Below the pieces are notes generated by a model. It did no database searches, was not told the origin of the DNA, and saw nothing but the letters and a program-made list of their open reading frames with translations. The position numbers were made by a program, and so were the translations under genes. A stretch of DNA of 64,000 nt from contig CAKUBI010000007.1 of NCBI GenBank assembly GCA_934636865.1, positions 1-64,000 of the forward strand. Reading direction: 5' to 3'. The stretch is from an uncultured Oscillospiraceae bacterium. Its GTDB lineage: Bacteria; Bacillota; Clostridia; Oscillospirales; Oscillospiraceae. Shown one piece after another: positions 55,687 to 64,000 of the stretch (its first letter is position 1; every line of letters starts with the position of its first letter).

Positions 55687-56553
55687 TTAATCGTTTTTCT
55701 TGCTGCAAAGCGCGGCGAGCGCATACAGAAAGCGCCGCACGGAGACTCTTCCGTGCTCGCTGCTTTTGCCGCGGATGCAGTTCATCTCCTTGCGGACCTG
55801 CTCGAAATTGAAGAGCGTCCCGGCGTACTCCGTGAAAACGTCGTTCGCGTAATCCTCGATGCCGAGGCTCGCGAGGTTGGTCATACCGGCGGCGGCCGCC
55901 CGGCGGATGCGCTGCTCCATCGCCTTGGGCGACAGACTGAAGCGCCCGCAAAGCTGCGCGACGGTCATCTGCTCGCTGCGCCCTTGGGTGGCAAGATAGC
56001 CGACAAGCTGGAGAAGGTCCGCATAGGCGGGATCTCCGCTGAGCCCCAGCCGCTGCAAAACGGTCTTGAGCTTTTCAAGCTCCGGCCCCTCGAGCGTCTG
56101 CGCCGCGGCTGCGGCGGACGGCTGCGGCTTCGCATCCGGGCGGTCCAGCTGCATGAGCGAGCGGACCTGGCGCATCGTGCGCTCCATCGTCAAAAGCTCA
56201 TTGACCTTTGTGAGAACGCCCGTGAGCTCGATGCCGTTGACCGGCTTGGAGATGAAAAAGTCCACGCCCGCCGTGTATGCCTCGCCCACCATGTCCTTGG
56301 ACGTGACCTGCGAGAGCATGACGAAATGCAGCTCCGGAAACTGCCGCTTGGCCCGCTGCACGAAGGTAATGCCGTCCATCTCCGGCATCAGGAGGTCCAC
56401 CAGCACGATATCGGCATTGCAGATCCGCAGATCCTCCAGCGCGTCGGACGCGCTCTGCGAGCTGCCCGCGACCGTGCCTAGCCCGCCGTCTTCAATGAGC
56501 AGGCGCAGGACGCTCAAAACGGCGCTGTCGTCATCAATGAGATAAATTCGCAT
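55687..56553 (-). CDS. Response regulator with YcbB-type output domain (GlnL-like)
   Basis: A 288-residue response regulator. The receiver domain (about 1-120) has the acidic pocket IDDD (about 6-9), the phosphorylated Asp in IVLVDLLMPEMDG and the Lys in FFISKPV. A linker with an alanine run leads to a C-terminal DNA-binding domain (about 150-285; QMTVAQLCGRFSLSPKAMEQRIRRA) of the YcbB type found in Bacillus GlnL. It begins 12 bases after the kinase gene. It probably activates the transporter gene immediately downstream. The signal in this organism is unknown. Confidence 0.85.
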   Translation of the reverse strand: MRIYLIDDDSAVLSVLRLLIEDGGLGTVAGSSQSASDALEDLRICNADIVLVDLLMPEMDGITFVQRAKRQFPELHFVMLSQVTSKDMVGEAYTAGVDFFISKPVNGIELTGVLTKVNELLTMERTMRQVRSLMQLDRPDAKPQPSAAAAAQTLEGPELEKLKTVLQRLGLSGDPAYADLLQLVGYLATQGRSEQMTVAQLCGRFSLSPKAMEQRIRRAAAAGMTNLASLGIEDYANDVFTEYAGTLFNFEQVRKEMNCIRGKSSEHGRVSVRRFLYALAALCSKKND

Positions 56554-56565
56554 AAGTCTTTCTCC

Positions 56566-57834
56566 TTATAAGCGCTCTGCCGGGATGCGCACGGTGAATA
56601 CCGTCTTTCCGTCGGAGGACCGGGCTTCGACCGTGCCGCCGAGCGATTCCTCGACCAGATCCTTGACGATGCTCAGGCCCAGACCGCGGTTGATCTCGCC
56701 GGTCCGGCGGTTGATCTTGCTGGAAAAGCCGGGCGTGAAGATCTGCCCCATCCGCTCCGGCGGAATACCGCCGCAGTCATCCTCGACAGTAAAGAGGACG
56801 GCGCCGTCCTCCGCCCACGCGCGAAGGCCGAGGTGCGCGGGACGGTCCGCTGGCGCAGCCTCGACGGCGTTATTCAAAAGGTTGCGGAAAACGGACATCA
56901 GCTCGTAATAGCGCGCCGTCCTGCGCTCCACGGCGCAGATGCAGGTGAGCGTAACGTCCTTGTCCGTCGCTTTGGCAAAGCGCTCCGTGCTGCGCGAAAG
57001 CAGACGCAGCAGCTCCCGAAGCTCCATGCCGTCGTTCCCGGCGTCCTGCTCGAGCACCGCGGAGATGCCGCGCATGACCAGCGCGTAGTCCTTTTTGACC
57101 TCGTGCACGTCCTTGGCGATCATCAGCGCTTCGTCGGCATACGCCGCAGCGCCCTCCGCCGCGCGCAGGCTGCGGCAGAGCTGATAGGCTCGGTTCATCG
57201 TCTGCTCGGCGAGGTCCGCGCCCTTTTTCATCCAGACCACCTCGCTGCGCAGGTCCGCCGACATCATCAAAAGCTCCTGATAGCGCGCGGAATCCTCGCT
57301 GCGAAGAATTTGTATCCCGTAGCGCCGGAGTGCGAGCAGGATCGCCGCGGCCAGGAGCGCGCGGATCAGGCCCACCGCCGTGATCTGTGCAAGAAGCGGC
57401 GCGGAAAAGGCGGCAAAGCCCTCGCGGACCAGAAGCTCTGTAAGGTTGCTGAGCGCGTCCGCCGCGGCGAGCGGCAGGGCATAGGGCAGGCGGTAGCCCG
57501 CGGCCCGCTTTTTTTCAAAGAGGAGGCAGAACAGCGCGCCGAAGCACAGGTAAAAAAGCAGCTCCGGTGCATGGTCCGCGAGCGCGGCCGGCACGCTCTG
57601 GCCGAGCAGCGCGGCGCTCAGCAGGCGCAGCGCGAGCACGCCGACGGCGCTGAGCGCCGTGAGCGGCAGGGCCGGCAGCTCCGGCAGCGTGAAGAGAAAG
57701 ACCTGCAGCAGCACCACGGCGACGGACAGATGAAAGCCCCGCTCCTGCACGGCAAGCGAGACCTGCGACAGCAGCGCCACAAGTCCCGCGCAAAGAAGCG
57801 TCGGGCGCGCCTGATGCGTTGTTTTCCGTTCCAT
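56566..57834 (-). CDS. Sensor histidine kinase (GlnK-like)
   Basis: A 422-residue kinase. The N-terminal 170 residues hold about six membrane helices with little outside the membrane. A dimerisation helix carries the phosphorylated His in DVHEVKKDYALVMRGI. The ATPase domain has NLLNNAVEA (N box), DDCGGIPPE (G1) and GLGLSIVKD (G2). GAAAGGAGC precedes the chosen ATG. It is an operon partner of the GlnL-like regulator. In Bacillus, GlnK/GlnL responds to glutamine, but the transporter here is not a glutamine carrier type, so the ligand may differ. Confidence 0.85.
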   Translation of the reverse strand: MERKTTHQARPTLLCAGLVALLSQVSLAVQERGFHLSVAVVLLQVFLFTLPELPALPLTALSAVGVLALRLLSAALLGQSVPAALADHAPELLFYLCFGALFCLLFEKKRAAGYRLPYALPLAAADALSNLTELLVREGFAAFSAPLLAQITAVGLIRALLAAAILLALRRYGIQILRSEDSARYQELLMMSADLRSEVVWMKKGADLAEQTMNRAYQLCRSLRAAEGAAAYADEALMIAKDVHEVKKDYALVMRGISAVLEQDAGNDGMELRELLRLLSRSTERFAKATDKDVTLTCICAVERRTARYYELMSVFRNLLNNAVEAAPADRPAHLGLRAWAEDGAVLFTVEDDCGGIPPERMGQIFTPGFSSKINRRTGEINRGLGLSIVKDLVEESLGGTVEARSSDGKTVFTVRIPAERL

Positions 57835-57872
57835 CCGCACTGCTCCTTTCAAACGTAAAATTACTTTCCGCC

Positions 57873-57902
57873 ATCATATCACAGCATCCGTGTGCCTGTC
57901 AT
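57873..57902 (-). promoter_or_regulatory. Sigma-A promoter of the two-component operon
   Basis: Reading leftward: ATGACA (57897-57902), an 18-base spacer and TATGAT (57873-57878), each one base from consensus. Confidence 0.65.
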
Positions 57903-58002
57903 CTCTTTTTTGTGCCGGAGCGGCGCTCCGTATGCGCGTGTTGCCGCTATTTCCTGAAAAACGCTTGTGATAAACTTGCTGTAAAGGAATATCACCATAC
58001 AG

Positions 58003-58042
58003 AAGCGAGGGACCGCTCCGATGGAGTGATCCCTCGCTTTTT
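58003..58042. terminator. Hairpin downstream of the aminotransferase gene
   Basis: AAGCGAGGGA and TCCCTCGCTT arms with an inner CTCC/GGAG stem. T5 follows on the plus strand only, although the gene it ends (aminotransferase) is on the minus strand. It shares the string TGATCCCTCGC with the terminator at 13519-13556. Confidence 0.55.
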
Positions 58043-58057
58043 GCGTTTTTCGCGCGC

Positions 58058-59221
58058 TTACAGCTTATCCTTGATGTGCGACAGGCGCTCGAGCGCGTCA
58101 TAGAGCGTCTCGTCCCTCTTGGCAAAGTGCAGGCGCACGATGTTGTTGACCGGCTCGTTGAAAAACGAGCTGCCGGGCACCGCGCCCACGCCGACCCTGC
58201 GTGCAAGCTGCTCACAGAAGTCCACGTCGCTCTGGCCCTTTTTGAGGAAGGGTGCGATATCCGCGAGAACGAAATACGTACCATCGGGGTCGGTGAAGGG
58301 AATGCCGATCTCGCGCATGCCCTCGGTGAAAATCTTCTTCATGTGCGCGTAGTGCGCGGCGAACTCGTCATAATAGCTCTGCGGCATGTTGAGGCCCACA
58401 ATGGCGGCCTCCATCAGCGGCGAGGGGCAGCCGACGGCGTTGAAGTCGTGATACTGGCGGATGCGGGCCATGATATCCTTCGGCGCGATCGCATAGCCGA
58501 GCCGCCAGCCGGTGACGGAATAGGTCTTGGAGAGCGACGAGCAGGAGACCGTGCGCTCCCACATGCCGGGGATGCCGTTCATGTAAACGTGCTTTCTGCC
58601 ATCGTAGAGGATGTGCTCGTACACCTCGTCCATGATGGCGTAAACGTCGTAGCGGATGCAGAGCTCGGCAATGGTCCTGAGCTCTTCTTCGGTAAAGACC
58701 TTGCCGCTGGGGTTCGAGGGATTGCAGATGATGATGGCCTTCGCGCCGCCGCGGAAGGCGTCCTCAAGGACGTTCGGGTCGAAGTGGAACGCAGGCGGAA
58801 CGAGCGGCACGAACACCGGCTCGCAGTCGGCCATGATGACCTGCGCGCGGTAATTTTCAAAGAAGGGGGAGAACATCACGACGCGGTCGCCGGGGTTCGT
58901 CAGGGCGAAGAGCGTGTCCACCATCGCCTCGGTCGAGCCGATGGTCGCGACAATCTCGGTCTCAGGATCGATGGTGCGGCCCATGAAATGCCCGCATTTG
59001 CGCGCGATGGCCTGGCGGAAGTTCGGCGCGCCCATGGTGATGGGGTACTGGTGGGGGCCTTCGTGGCTCACGACCTCGAGCCGGTCCATCATCTCCTTGG
59101 GCGGGTCAAAGTCGGGGAAGCCCTGGGCCAGATTGATCGCGCCGCACTCGTTGGAGATACGGGTCATTCTGCGAATGACCGAATCGGTAAAATGCTGATT
59201 TCTTCTGCTCATTTCCTGCAT
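58058..59221 (-). CDS. Class I/II PLP aminotransferase
   Basis: A 387-residue fold-type I aminotransferase. INLAQGFPDFDPP begins the protein; ICNPSNPSGKVF, AIMDEVYEHI (Asp) and SSLSKTYSVTGWRLGY (PLP lysine) follow, with the substrate Arg in NIVRLHFA. The sequence is close to the kynurenine/methionine/aspartate-type group (YbdL/PatA-like); the precise substrate cannot be read. AAAGGA lies before the first of two in-frame ATGs. It has its own promoter and is divergent from the sporulation genes. Confidence 0.88.
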   Translation of the reverse strand: MQEMSRRNQHFTDSVIRRMTRISNECGAINLAQGFPDFDPPKEMMDRLEVVSHEGPHQYPITMGAPNFRQAIARKCGHFMGRTIDPETEIVATIGSTEAMVDTLFALTNPGDRVVMFSPFFENYRAQVIMADCEPVFVPLVPPAFHFDPNVLEDAFRGGAKAIIICNPSNPSGKVFTEEELRTIAELCIRYDVYAIMDEVYEHILYDGRKHVYMNGIPGMWERTVSCSSLSKTYSVTGWRLGYAIAPKDIMARIRQYHDFNAVGCPSPLMEAAIVGLNMPQSYYDEFAAHYAHMKKIFTEGMREIGIPFTDPDGTYFVLADIAPFLKKGQSDVDFCEQLARRVGVGAVPGSSFFNEPVNNIVRLHFAKRDETLYDALERLSHIKDKL

Positions 59222-59291
59222 GGGGAGCCGTCCTTTCCTGCGCGCAGTGCGGGGGATGCTCGCAGAGCCGCTTTGTGATCAAGTTGCTCTT

Positions 59292-59319
59292 ATATTACAT
59301 CATGATGAGAAAATGTCAA
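59292..59319 (-). promoter_or_regulatory. Sigma-A promoter of the aminotransferase gene
   Basis: Reading leftward: perfect TTGACA (59314-59319), a 16-base spacer and TAATAT (59292-59297). Confidence 0.65.
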
Positions 59320-59434
59320 GTATTGCTAAAGCATCCCGTGAAAACTTTGGCGCTTTGCCATGGCGAAGCAGGCACCAAAGCGCGGCTTTTGTATACAATG
59401 GAGCAGGCAGACGCCGAAAAAGGAGGGGGAGAGC

Positions 59435-59626
59435 ATGTATCCCGGTTTTGGACCGCGCCCGCCCGGACCGCCGCCCGGCGGAGGGCCGTGGCACTGCGTG
59501 GGACTGTGCGCGCTGGCGCTGGGGCTGGGCATTTTTGTCGCGGCCGTTTTTCCGGTGGGGGCGCTGATGTTTCTGGTCGCGTTTCTTCTCATCTTCTGCG
59601 GCATCGGCTGTTTGCGCAGATTTTAG
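59435..59626 (+). CDS. Small proline-rich membrane protein next to spoVM
   Basis: A 63-residue protein of unknown family. It has a Pro/Gly-rich N-terminus (MYPGFGPRPPGPPPGGGP) followed by two hydrophobic segments (about 22-39 and 42-58) and ends in a short Cys/Arg tail. The ATG has the strong site AAGGAGGGGGAG; an upstream in-frame extension of 25 codons lacks one. A -10-like TATACAAT at 59392-59399 could be sigma-A or sigma-E; no convincing -35 was seen. It lies 11 bases before spoVM and so probably is expressed in sporulation. Confidence 0.6.
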   Translation: MYPGFGPRPPGPPPGGGPWHCVGLCALALGLGIFVAAVFPVGALMFLVAFLLIFCGIGCLRRF

Positions 59627-59637
59627 GAGGGATGGAT

Positions 59638-59718
59638 ATGAAGATCGTGGTATGGAAGTCTCCGAAGATGCTCAGCGCGCTGCTGCGGCGCGTGTTCGGC
59701 GTGAAGGAGGAAGCATAA
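59638..59718 (+). CDS. spoVM: Stage V sporulation protein SpoVM
   Basis: A 26-residue amphipathic peptide, MKIVVWKSPKMLSALLRRVF plus a GVKEEA tail. The length, the Lys-Ser-Pro-Lys start of the helix and the basic face match Clostridial SpoVM, which senses the curved forespore membrane and anchors SpoIVA there. AGGAGG lies seven bases before the chosen ATG; an ATG two codons earlier is too close to it. SipL and SpoIVA, the partners in coat base assembly, are encoded next, which strengthens the call. It is easily missed by gene finders. Confidence 0.88.
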   Translation: MKIVVWKSPKMLSALLRRVFGVKEEA

Positions 59719-59774
59719 AGCGCGTCCGCGCGGCATAAAGTGAAGCAACACAATGCCGAAGGAGAGGGACCGCA

Positions 59775-61313
59775 ATGGAACTGGAGTTAAAAAAGGAGCA
59801 ATTCGCCTGCTGCCGGGCCTTGCCGCCGCTGAGCGATACATACGAGGAAACGGCGGAGACGATCGTGCCGGACTACCTGCCGGATATCGGGCGCATCGTG
59901 GATTCATGCGGCTGCCTGTTTCTGCGCAGCCGCGAGATCACCGACGGAAGGGCCAGCGTATCTGGTCTTGTGCGCATAACGCTTCTGTACGCGGCGGAGG
60001 ACGGGCAGGGGCTCAAGGCGCTTGAATACACGCTGCCCGTCGAGCACACGATGGAGGGCCGCGCGGAGAGCGGCGCGGCGGACAGCTGCCTGGAGGGCCG
60101 CATCGTTTCCTGCGAGGTGCGCATGCTCAACCCGCGCAAGGTCTTTACGCGCGTCGGCCTTGAGCTGACGCTCACGCCATACACGAGCGCCGCGGTGAGC
60201 GTTTGCAGCGGTATCGCTATGCAGGAGGAATACAGGATCGAAACGCTGTGCGAAAAACGCGAGCTTGCCATGATCCGCGCCATCCGCGAAAAGGAGTTCA
60301 CCTTTTCCGACGAGGTGCTGCTCTCCGGCACGAAGGAGCCGATCCGCGAGATCCTGTGCGCGAAGTGCCCGCTGCGCGTGAGCGACTGCAAGGCCGTCGG
60401 CAATAAGATCGTGCTCAAGGGCGTTGCCTGTCTCGAGCTTTTGTACCTCGACGCGGACGGGAACGCGGCTCGGCTAAGCAGCGAGCTGCCGTTTTCGCAG
60501 ATCCTCGACGGCATGAGCGAGGAGAGCGGCGAGCTGACGGCGCGCGCGTCGCTGCGCGCAACGGGGATGGAGGTCCGCCTCGGCAGCGAGAGCGAGCCGG
60601 ACAACGACCATCTTGTTTCGCTGCGGCTGTATCTCAGCGCCTTCGTCGTGCTGCGCGAGGTGCGCAGCATCTGCTGCGTGGCAGACCTCTACAGCACGGC
60701 GTATGACCTGAGCGTCAAGGCTGAGAACATGGAGCTGTCCGACGACGCGGCGCTTTTCACGCGCGAGCAGCTCGTGCGCGAGAAGATCGAGACCGGCGCC
60801 GAGGTGCAGAGCGTCCTTTCGACCGACGTGTCGTTCGGCACGGCGAGCTTGAACGGCAGCGGAAAAGACGCAGAGCTGCGCACGACGGCGGACCTGCGCG
60901 TGCTGTACCTCGACGAAAACGGCGAAGCGCTGCTCTCGCAGCGGCGCGTGGAGGTCCTGCTCACGACTGACCTCCCGAACGGGCGCATGCGGCTGCACGG
61001 CGTAAGCGCAGGGGAGGTCTCGTCCGTCGTCGGGGACGGCGGCGTGGAGCTGCGCTTTCCCGTGATCTTTACGCTCAGCAGCGCGGAAGCGCCGTGCTAT
61101 CCATGCCTGATGAGCTTACAGGCGGAAAAGCGGACGGAAAAGGACGAGAACGCGCCATCGCTCGTGCTGCGCGCGCTCAAACAGGGCGAGCGGCTGTGGG
61201 ACATTGCCAAGCAGTACCGCACGACGATCAGCGACATCCTCGCCGCCAACGACATGGCCGAGGAGACCGCCGCGGCGGTCGGGAAGCTGCTGCTCATCCC
61301 GCGCAGGCGCTGA
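59775..61313 (+). CDS. sipL: SpoIVA-interacting coat protein SipL
   Basis: A 512-residue protein with three DUF3794 domains (about 1-430), including MELELKKEQFACCRALPPLS at the start and the repeated segment LSGTKEPIREILCAKC, and a C-terminal LysM domain (about 462-510; GERLWDIAKQYRTTISDIL and a final KLLLIPRRR). In Clostridioides difficile SipL binds SpoIVA and links coat to forespore. AAGGAGAGG precedes the ATG. It is 18 bases before spoIVA. Confidence 0.92.
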   Translation: MELELKKEQFACCRALPPLSDTYEETAETIVPDYLPDIGRIVDSCGCLFLRSREITDGRASVSGLVRITLLYAAEDGQGLKALEYTLPVEHTMEGRAESGAADSCLEGRIVSCEVRMLNPRKVFTRVGLELTLTPYTSAAVSVCSGIAMQEEYRIETLCEKRELAMIRAIREKEFTFSDEVLLSGTKEPIREILCAKCPLRVSDCKAVGNKIVLKGVACLELLYLDADGNAARLSSELPFSQILDGMSEESGELTARASLRATGMEVRLGSESEPDNDHLVSLRLYLSAFVVLREVRSICCVADLYSTAYDLSVKAENMELSDDAALFTREQLVREKIETGAEVQSVLSTDVSFGTASLNGSGKDAELRTTADLRVLYLDENGEALLSQRRVEVLLTTDLPNGRMRLHGVSAGEVSSVVGDGGVELRFPVIFTLSSAEAPCYPCLMSLQAEKRTEKDENAPSLVLRALKQGERLWDIAKQYRTTISDILAANDMAEETAAAVGKLLLIPRRR

Positions 61314-61331
61314 GAAACGGAGGAAAAGACA

Positions 61332-62810
61332 ATGAGTATGACTGAGATCTATCAGGATATTTCCGTGCGCACGTCGGGCGACATCTACATCGGCGTGGTC
61401 GGCCCGGTGCGCGCGGGCAAATCGACGTTCATCAAGCGCTTCATGGAAACACAGGTCATCCCGAACATCGACAACGTCTACCGCCGCGAGCGGGCCAAGG
61501 ATGAGCTGCCGCAGAGCGGCAGCGGCCGCATGGTGATGACGGCGGAGCCGAAGTTCGTGCCTGAGGAGGCCGTTGACATCGCGCTCGACGAGGGCGGGAG
61601 CTGCTCGGTGCGGCTGATCGACTGCGTGGGCTACATGATCCCCGGCGCGGCGGGTCAGATGGAGGGCGACAGCCCGCGCATGGTCTCAACGCCGTGGCTC
61701 GACCACGAGGTGCCGATGAGCGAGGCGGCGGAGCTCGGCACAACGCGCGTCATCCGCGAGCATTCGACCATCGGCGTCGTGGTGACGACCGACGGCAGCA
61801 TCACCGAGATCCCGCGCGAGGACTACATAGAGGCCGAGGGCCGCGTCATCCGCGAGCTTCAGGCCATCGGCAAGCCGTTTCTCGTGCTGCTCAACGCCAT
61901 GGATCCGGAAAGCGAGCGTGTGCAGGCAATGGCAAGGGATATTGCTTCACGGTATGGCGTGACGTGCCTGCCCGTGAACTGCCTGACGCTCGACGACGCG
62001 GCGGTGGGGCGCATCCTCAAGGCCATCCTGTATGAGTTCCCGCTCTGCGAGCTGGACCTGAGGATCCCTGCCTGGGTCGAGGCGCTCGACGCCGCGCACC
62101 CGATCAAAAGCGGGCTCTATCAGGCCATCCGTGAGCGGACGGAGACGCTGCACTGCATCCGCGAGGTGCAGTCCTGCATAGCAGCGCTCGGCGAGTGCGA
62201 GGGCATCAGCGGCGCGAAGATCACGTCCATCCAGCTCGGCACTGGCGTAGCCGCGGCAGAGCTGCAGCTGCCGCGCGCGCTCTTCTATCGGACACTCAGC
62301 GAGCAGTCGGGCTTCACGGTCTCGGATGACGGCGACCTCATGAGCCTGCTCACCGAGCTTTCGTCGGTCAAGGCCGAGTATGACAAGGTCGCGCAGGCCA
62401 TCCACGACGCGCGCGAGACGGGCTACGGCATCGTCGTGCCGACGGTCGATGAGCTCAACCTCGAGGAGCCGGAGATCATGAAGCAGGGCGGGCGCTACGG
62501 CGTGCGGCTCAAGGCCAGCGCCCCGTCCATCCATATGATCCGCGCGGACATTGAAACGACCGTTTCGCCCATCGTCGGCAACGAAAAGCAGAGCGAGGAC
62601 ATGGTCAATTATCTTTTGCAGGAGTTCGAGGGCGATACGGCGAAGATCTGGCAGTCGAACATCTTCGGCCGCAGCTTCCACGAGATCGTGAACGAGGACC
62701 TGCAGGCAAAGCTCAAGCACATGCCGGACGACGCGCGCGTCAAGCTCCGCCAGACGCTCGAGCGCATCATCAACGAAGGCAGTGGAGGATTGATCTGCAT
62801 TATATTGTAA
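61332..62810 (+). CDS. spoIVA: Stage IV sporulation protein A (coat morphogenetic ATPase)
   Basis: A 492-residue ATPase that polymerises into the spore-coat basement layer. The Walker A motif GPVRAGKST lies at about 24-32, then IDCVGYMIPGA and TDGSITEIPREDY of the TRAFAC-like domain. The C-terminal domain ends GSGGLICIIL, the conserved tail that meets SpoVM. The length matches the family (about 490). GGAGG lies eight bases before the first ATG. Expression in the mother cell (sigma-E) is expected from the family, although no clear sigma-E promoter was seen. Confidence 0.96.
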   Translation: MSMTEIYQDISVRTSGDIYIGVVGPVRAGKSTFIKRFMETQVIPNIDNVYRRERAKDELPQSGSGRMVMTAEPKFVPEEAVDIALDEGGSCSVRLIDCVGYMIPGAAGQMEGDSPRMVSTPWLDHEVPMSEAAELGTTRVIREHSTIGVVVTTDGSITEIPREDYIEAEGRVIRELQAIGKPFLVLLNAMDPESERVQAMARDIASRYGVTCLPVNCLTLDDAAVGRILKAILYEFPLCELDLRIPAWVEALDAAHPIKSGLYQAIRERTETLHCIREVQSCIAALGECEGISGAKITSIQLGTGVAAAELQLPRALFYRTLSEQSGFTVSDDGDLMSLLTELSSVKAEYDKVAQAIHDARETGYGIVVPTVDELNLEEPEIMKQGGRYGVRLKASAPSIHMIRADIETTVSPIVGNEKQSEDMVNYLLQEFEGDTAKIWQSNIFGRSFHEIVNEDLQAKLKHMPDDARVKLRQTLERIINEGSGGLICIIL

Positions 62811-62839
62811 AGCAAAAATGCTTTGCAATATAAACGCAT

Positions 62840-62877
62840 AAAAAGAGGGCCGGTCACGATGGACCGGTCCTCTTTTT
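62840..62877. terminator. Bidirectional terminator between spoIVA and the PFK gene
   Basis: Sixteen-base arms with one G-T wobble around a six-base loop, with A5 on the left and T5 on the right. Confidence 0.9.
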
Positions 62878-62887
62878 ATCCTGTTTT

Positions 62888-64000
62888 TTACTTGGCCAGG
62901 ACCTTTTTGAGCTTGGCGAAGCGGGGGAGGGAATCCTCCTTCGGGAGCTTCGGCTCGCCCTGGATGAGGGGCAGCACGTAGTCGATCAGCTCCTGCTTGA
63001 CACCGTTGTGCGCGTCGTTGATCCACTCGAGCGGGATCTTCTTTTCGTAGTTGGCAACGGACGTAAGCGGGAGGAGCTTGGTCTTGCAGGCGTAGTGACC
63101 GTCCACGGTCTCGCGCTCGAAGGCAACCATCTTGTCGGTGATGCCGGCGACGGCGTTCTCCACCGCGGCCTTACCGGCCATGACGGCCTCCTCGATATCG
63201 GTCTCGCTCGCAAGATGCGCGCCGCAGCGCTGGAGCAGGGAAAGCTCGATGCCGCGCACCTTCGCGCCGGTCTTTTCCTTCACGATGCTGGCGAGCAGCG
63301 CGGCAAGGCCGCCGAGCTGGGCGTGGCCGAAGCCGTCCGTCGCGCTGGTCTTGGCCTCGGAAACGAAGCTGCCGTCGGCATAGTGGATGCCCTCGGACAC
63401 AGCGACCATGCAGCTGCCGGTCTGCTTGTAGATGCGCTCGACGTCGGCAAGGAAGGTGTCCATGTCAAAGTCGGTCTCGGGCAGGTAGATGAGGTCGGGG
63501 CCCGCGCCGTACTCCGTCGCGAGCGCGGCGGCGGCGGTCAGCCAGCCGGCGTGACGGCCCATGATCTCGACGATGCAGATCATGCCCGTGTCGTAGACGT
63601 GCGCGTCCTGATAGACCTCCATCAGGCTGGTGGCGATATACTTGGCGGCGCTGGCGTAGCCGGGGCAGTGGTCGGTGCCGTAAAGGTCATTGTCGATCGT
63701 CTTGGGCACGCCCATCACGCGGCACTCATAGCCGACCTTCTGCATATACTTGGAGATCTTGTTGCAGGTATCCATCGAGTCGTTGCCGCCGTTGTAGAAG
63801 AAATAGCGGACGTCGTGCTTCTTGAACACCTCGAGGATGCGCTTGTAGTCGGTATCGTCCTCGTCGGGGTCCTTCATTTTATAGCGGCAGGAGCCGAGTG
63901 CGGAGGAGGGGGTGTACTTGAGGTACTCGAGCTCCTTGGGATCCTCCTCGCTCATATCGAACAGACGGTCCTCCAGCACGCCCTTGATGCCGTGCTCCGC
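62888..64000 (-). CDS. 6-phosphofructokinase, probably PPi-dependent (N-terminus outside window)
   Basis: The visible 370 residues are the C-terminal part; the frame is still open at the right window edge, so the start is beyond it. GGNDSMDT replaces the ATP-type GGDGS motif, and an Asp at the second-last position of this loop is typical of pyrophosphate enzymes. PKTIDNDL (catalytic region), MGRHAGW and SEGIHY follow. Clostridia often use a PPi enzyme in glycolysis. An internal ATG at 63979 is not the start. Confidence 0.88.
   Translation of the reverse strand, partial: AEHGIKGVLEDRLFDMSEEDPKELEYLKYTPSSALGSCRYKMKDPDEDDTDYKRILEVFKKHDVRYFFYNGGNDSMDTCNKISKYMQKVGYECRVMGVPKTIDNDLYGTDHCPGYASAAKYIATSLMEVYQDAHVYDTGMICIVEIMGRHAGWLTAAAALATEYGAGPDLIYLPETDFDMDTFLADVERIYKQTGSCMVAVSEGIHYADGSFVSEAKTSATDGFGHAQLGGLAALLASIVKEKTGAKVRGIELSLLQRCGAHLASETDIEEAVMAGKAAVENAVAGITDKMVAFERETVDGHYACKTKLLPLTSVANYEKKIPLEWINDAHNGVKQELIDYVLPLIQGEPKLPKEDSLPRFAKLKKVLAK

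Noticed and set aside
58700-58730. GGTTCGAG string resembling a tRNA T-loop
   Set aside because: It lies inside the aminotransferase frame, and no cloverleaf arms surround it.

Overview
The window looks like a chromosome segment of a GC-rich, spore-forming member of the Clostridia, most likely Oscillospiraceae (Oscillibacter / Dysosmobacter / Flavonifractor-like). The basis is the classic Firmicute order remA-gmk-rpoZ-priA-def-fmt-rsmB-rlmN-stp-prkC-rsgA, the Clostridia-type spore-coat set spoVM-sipL-spoIVA, a pyrophosphate-type phosphofructokinase, and several SLH-domain surface proteins. GC content is visibly high throughout (not computed) except for one AT-richer stretch at about 21.84-27.19 kb. 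No tRNA, rRNA, CRISPR array, insertion sequence or prophage was seen. The genus is inference.

Layout. 1-10.7 kb: a tightly packed housekeeping operon, many stops and starts overlapping by four bases, ending in a perfect 16-bp hairpin. 10.7-13.5 kb: cysK and a divergent Rrf2 regulator with facing consensus promoters and a palindrome at the cysK start site, then a YitT-type membrane protein. 13.5-27.2 kb: cell-surface genes, namely a minus-strand secreted C26 hydrolase / M20 dipeptidase / SLH fusion, a small anchored coiled-coil protein, an SLH protein and a 1728-residue secreted GH20 protein, followed by an 86-residue CGGC peptide.

26.9-39.3 kb: the most interesting part. The Cys-containing peptide is followed by a hairpin and then by an HprK-like kinase, a radical SAM/SPASM enzyme, an ABC exporter, an S24/S26-type peptidase and a PqqD-like protein, which together look like a RiPP (ribosomally made, modified peptide) pathway. 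The same gene string runs, mostly with overlapping ends, into exopolysaccharide genes: a CpsB-type PHP phosphatase, an Ig-like membrane protein, two tandem Wzz/BY-kinase proteins, a CapD/EpsC-type dehydratase and GalE. I do not recognise this combination as a described system.

39.3-52 kb: a second surface locus with an SLH/eight-FIVAR protein, an LRR protein and an S8 protease, followed by a PatB/MalY C-S lyase. 52-58 kb: a nucleobase permease, an ATC-hydrolase-like protein behind a strong promoter with a perfect palindrome, a PTS-IIC-like transporter, and a GlnK/GlnL-like two-component system whose expected direct-repeat site lies in front of the transporter. 58-64 kb: an aminotransferase, the sporulation set (a 63-aa membrane protein, a 26-aa SpoVM, SipL, SpoIVA) and the 3' part of a phosphofructokinase gene leaving the window on the right.
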